Assembly (NCBI GenBank): GCA_009926845.1
Contig: RFOF01000006.1
Coordinates: 1 to 32,550 of the forward strand
DNA from: Alphaproteobacteria bacterium
GTDB lineage: Bacteria; Pseudomonadota; Alphaproteobacteria; Rickettsiales; SXRF01
Direction: 5' to 3'
Length of the DNA stretch: 32,550 nucleotides
Each line of letters begins with the position of its first letter. The first letter of the stretch is position 1. The notes below the pieces were generated by a model that saw nothing but the letters and a program-made list of their open reading frames with translations, did no database searches and was not told where the DNA came from. This document shows, piece after piece, positions 29,763 to 32,550 of the stretch. Position numbers and translations under genes: made by a program.

Positions 29763-32027
29763 CTAGTTTTTGAGTGGTTTTCCGTTGTTTAGCATATAGT
29801 CGATTCGCTCCCCAGTAGCTGCCGTTTTGATGAGCTCTGTAAAGGCCGTATGTTCGAGCGCGAGAAGCTCTCTCTCACTGCGCACACCATCAACTCCACC
29901 GCCAGAGAGCACCTGCGCGAGATGTTCAAAAATCACCTTGTCATGGCCACTCGCTGCAGCAGCTTTTTCAAGCAATTTTTGCTTCGCAGAAACGCCCAAA
30001 ATATTCACGCTTTGCTCAGATGCGGCGACATAATTTTTGGCAAGCGCTATGCAGCGCTGTTTGGCATCAGCCAGCACACGCGCGCGGTTCATGCTGATAG
30101 CATCCTGCGGCAACAGGATTTTCATGTCGCGAGCATCTTCTGCCGAGCCTGCGGTTTTTGCGTTCGAAATAATTTCAAAAACCGCCGCACTATCGCCATT
30201 GTGGCGCAGGAGCATTTCTTTGCAGCCGCCCCAACCTGGGATGAGACCAACGCCCACTTCTACAAGCCCGGGATAGGCCTCCATATGCGCCTGTATCACG
30301 TTGCTATGTAGCGCCAGTTCGCAGCCGCCACCGAGGGCAAGGCCAGCGAGCGACGCCACCACGGGGAACGGCGCATATTTCAGCCCCATCATCGCCGCGT
30401 GACCTCGCGAAATAAGCTCGCTCACTTTTTCAAATTCACCCGCACGCGCGGCGGTCAGCATGTAAGATAAATTCGCGCCCGCAGAGAAATTATCAGCGTC
30501 ATTGCCGATGACCAGCCCTTTGAAACCAGACTGCACAATGCCCACCACCTGCTCCATAATCGACAAAATATCCATGTCGATGGCGTTCATTTTTGAGGTG
30601 AGCTCCAAGCAGGCAATACCATCGCCCATATCCCACACGCTGGCAGAAGGATTTTGCACCAGCGGCTTGGAGGTGAGTTTTATGTCAGCGAGCATGAGCG
30701 CGCCCTCGGGGCGTTCAATTTTCTTATAAGCGCCTCCGAGCGTCAGCTGTGTTTGCGCTTCATACAGTTTTTTCCCTGCCGCTTTTTCCACGATTGCAGG
30801 AACGATTTTCCCTTCTTCCTTCCAACGCGCAGCAACTGAGTCGGCGCCGAGCTGGTCGATGATTTCAAACGGCCCGAATTTCCAGTTATAGCCCATGCGC
30901 ATCGCATCATCGACCGCCGAAATATCATCCGCAATTTCGGGGATGAGCGAGGCTGCGTAATGCAACGTTCCCGACAAAACCGCCCATGCATATTGCCCGC
31001 CAATGTCGCTGTGTGAAACGAGTTCACGAAGGCCTTTTTTGCTGGCGGTTAAACTGTCGAGGGATACCTTCTTTTCTTCCGCACGAAAGTCGCCGGTCTT
31101 CAGGTCAATGGCTTCCTTCACCTTCTTTCCATCCACCGTGTTCATGCGATAAAAACCACCCTTGCCTTTGCGCCCCGTGTAACCATCGGCTATCATTTTT
31201 TTCACGAGGTCTGGCAGCGCATACATCTGCGGAAATGCGTCACTCGCGGGCAGATTATCCAGCAACGATTTGGCGATCAGCGGCATCAGATCAATGCCGA
31301 TCAAATCAAATAAACCAAACACGCCAGTTTTAGGAATACCCACCGGGCGGCCCATCACCGCATCCGCCTGCTCGACCGTCACGCCAAGGCGGATGGCCTC
31401 AAGCAGCCCGAGGAACAACCAATACACGCCAATGCGATTGGCGATAAAACCCGGCGTGTCTTTGCACAGCACATTGCCTTTGCCGAGCGTAACATCCGCG
31501 AAATGACACATGCGCGCGAAGGATTCTTTGCTCGTGTGAGGGCTGGCGGCGACTTCGAGCAAACGCATAAAACGCGGCGGATTGAAAAAATGTGCTATCA
31601 TGAAATCCGCACGGAAGGACTCTGCGAGTCCGGCGGTTAATTCATGAAGCGGCAACGTCGAAGTGTTAGATGAAACAATCGAACCTTTTTTGCGAACGGC
31701 GTCTATCTTGCGATACACATCCTGCTTTACATCCAAGCGCTCCAGCACCGCCTCAACAATCCAATCGCAATCTTTGAGCTCATCTAGATTGTCCTCCAGA
31801 TTGCCGCAAATAACGAGCGCCGCTTTGCTTGGGTGCACAAAGCCAGAAGGTTTTCCCGCCAGCTGTTTAGCAATCGCACCCTCTGTCAGGACGTTACGGT
31901 TTTCTGCGCCATTTGGCACGATGTCGAGCAACACGACCTTCACGCCTGCGCTGGCAATCAGCGCCGCGATGCCGCTGCCCATGACACCCGAACCGAGCAC
32001 CGCTACTTTTTGAATCCCGTCAACCAT
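29763..32027 (-). CDS. 3-hydroxyacyl-CoA dehydrogenase / enoyl-CoA hydratase fusion (FadB-like)
   Basis: A 754-aa bifunctional beta-oxidation enzyme with the dehydrogenase first, the reverse of E. coli FadB. Residues ~7-36 are a Rossmann fold (VAVLGSGVMGSGIAALIAS), followed by SNTSTLPLHEL, the active-site region MIAHFFNPPRFM, and GFIANRIGVYW. Two HAD C-terminal domains follow to ~410. The last ~300 residues are a crotonase fold, with SAGANLSYM (oxyanion hole), GLALGGGCELALH and GLVEVGVGLIPGWGG (catalytic Glu). This arrangement is common in alphaproteobacteria. AGGTGG precedes the ATG. The thiolase partner is not in the window. Confidence 0.92.
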   Translation of the reverse strand: MVDGIQKVAVLGSGVMGSGIAALIASAGVKVVLLDIVPNGAENRNVLTEGAIAKQLAGKPSGFVHPSKAALVICGNLEDNLDELKDCDWIVEAVLERLDVKQDVYRKIDAVRKKGSIVSSNTSTLPLHELTAGLAESFRADFMIAHFFNPPRFMRLLEVAASPHTSKESFARMCHFADVTLGKGNVLCKDTPGFIANRIGVYWLFLGLLEAIRLGVTVEQADAVMGRPVGIPKTGVFGLFDLIGIDLMPLIAKSLLDNLPASDAFPQMYALPDLVKKMIADGYTGRKGKGGFYRMNTVDGKKVKEAIDLKTGDFRAEEKKVSLDSLTASKKGLRELVSHSDIGGQYAWAVLSGTLHYAASLIPEIADDISAVDDAMRMGYNWKFGPFEIIDQLGADSVAARWKEEGKIVPAIVEKAAGKKLYEAQTQLTLGGAYKKIERPEGALMLADIKLTSKPLVQNPSASVWDMGDGIACLELTSKMNAIDMDILSIMEQVVGIVQSGFKGLVIGNDADNFSAGANLSYMLTAARAGEFEKVSELISRGHAAMMGLKYAPFPVVASLAGLALGGGCELALHSNVIQAHMEAYPGLVEVGVGLIPGWGGCKEMLLRHNGDSAAVFEIISNAKTAGSAEDARDMKILLPQDAISMNRARVLADAKQRCIALAKNYVAASEQSVNILGVSAKQKLLEKAAAASGHDKVIFEHLAQVLSGGGVDGVRSERELLALEHTAFTELIKTAATGERIDYMLNNGKPLKN

Positions 32028-32099
32028 ATCACCACCTGCACAAAATGAATCTGCGGCAGCCTAGCAGGTTTTTTCGCAAGGGCAAATAAATGGACGTAT

Positions 32100-32550
32100 T
32101 TACATCCCATGAATAATCTGCCATCTCCGATGGTGGATGTGCAACGAAAGCACCTCGAACGCCTTGTGGAAAATCGGATAGATGCAGAGCGTCAGCAGCC
32201 ATTGCAGGAACGCGGCGCCAAGCGGCAGCATTTGCGCCGCCCACAGCGACAACACGAGCCACGCGAGCAGCTGATAGCCACCGAGAAACATCGCAAAATA
32301 ACCCCAGCGGATGACGAAGCCTTCCTTATGGATATATTTGCGCTGGGCGAAAAGAATGAGCATAAAAAATATATTGAGCAGCGAGGTCAAGCCAAGGGGT
32401 TGGCCCATCACCGAATCCATCACAATCCCTAAAGCAAAAACGAACCAGAGCGGCATTTCGCGATGTTCAAAGGTGCCCCAGAAAAACATCGGGATGACGG
32501 TAAGCGCGGGCATGAAATTACCAATGCCGCTGGCATGTTTGGGAATGAGG
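32100..32550 (-). CDS. mreD: Rod shape-determining protein MreD, 5' end outside the window
   Basis: The frame is open to the window edge (upstream residues LIPKHASGIGNF), so ATG 32513 is internal and the gene starts beyond 32550. The visible ~150 residues are hydrophobic with about five membrane segments. MPALTVIPMFFWGTFEHREMP, LGIVMDSVMGQPLGLTSLLNI and the remainder fit the small MreD family. MreD is an inner-membrane partner of MreB and MreC in lateral wall synthesis, so mreC and mreB are expected just upstream. It is 72 bases from the FadB-like gene; no clear terminator is seen. Confidence 0.85.
   Translation of the reverse strand, partial: LIPKHASGIGNFMPALTVIPMFFWGTFEHREMPLWFVFALGIVMDSVMGQPLGLTSLLNIFFMLILFAQRKYIHKEGFVIRWGYFAMFLGGYQLLAWLVLSLWAAQMLPLGAAFLQWLLTLCIYPIFHKAFEVLSLHIHHRRWQIIHGM

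Overview
The window reads as a chromosomal segment of a Gram-negative bacterium, most likely an alphaproteobacterium. The grounds are type IV pilus inner-membrane genes, a lipid A aminoarabinose-type pair, an MreD homologue, an APS-reductase-type sulfate assimilation operon and a fused hydroxyacyl-CoA dehydrogenase/enoyl-CoA hydratase. The genus cannot be read from the sequence. Coding density is high, there is no gene-free stretch over 300 bases, and I see no rRNA, tRNA, CRISPR array, phage or complete insertion sequence.

Layout. 43-3243 (minus): an unrecognised 188-residue protein, then an ArnB-like aminotransferase and an ArnT-like lipid glycosyltransferase, which point to envelope modification. 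3340-6408 (plus): a DevBCA-like tripartite exporter (permease, ATPase, membrane fusion protein). A 270-bp element able to fold into a three-way junction sits exactly between the ATPase stop codon and the fusion-protein ribosome binding site. 6409-11143: a small membrane-anchored protein (minus), then a secreted TPR protein, pilT and pilU (plus). 11172-18178 (minus): pilB, pilC, a pilM-pilN fusion, pilO-like, pilP-like and an ABC ATPase, forming a pilus assembly operon. 18271-27864 (minus): cysI, an unknown gene, a siroheme dehydrogenase gene, cysH, cysD, cysN, a cysC remnant and a 1148-residue Fe-S flavoprotein, forming one sulfate-to-sulfide operon. 27983-32550 (minus): prepilin peptidase, a TerC-like membrane protein, a FadB-like enzyme and the 3' part of mreD.

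How the genes work together. CysDN makes APS, CysH (Cys-Cys plus Cys-X2-Cys, the APS-reductase signature) makes sulfite, and CysI with siroheme makes sulfide. APS kinase is not needed for this route, and here cysC has lost its ATP-binding half. No CysJ flavoprotein is in the operon; the large flavoprotein at its end is a candidate electron supplier (inference). The pilus genes supply the motor, platform, alignment proteins and prepilin peptidase, but pilins and secretin are not in the window.

The most unusual signals are the 270-bp three-way-junction element with a TAA duplication, a two-hairpin palindromic repeat translated in frame inside the siroheme dehydrogenase gene (with a sister copy between cysD and cysN), an 11-G tract at an overlapping gene junction where one extra G would fuse two proteins, and the P-loop-less cysC.
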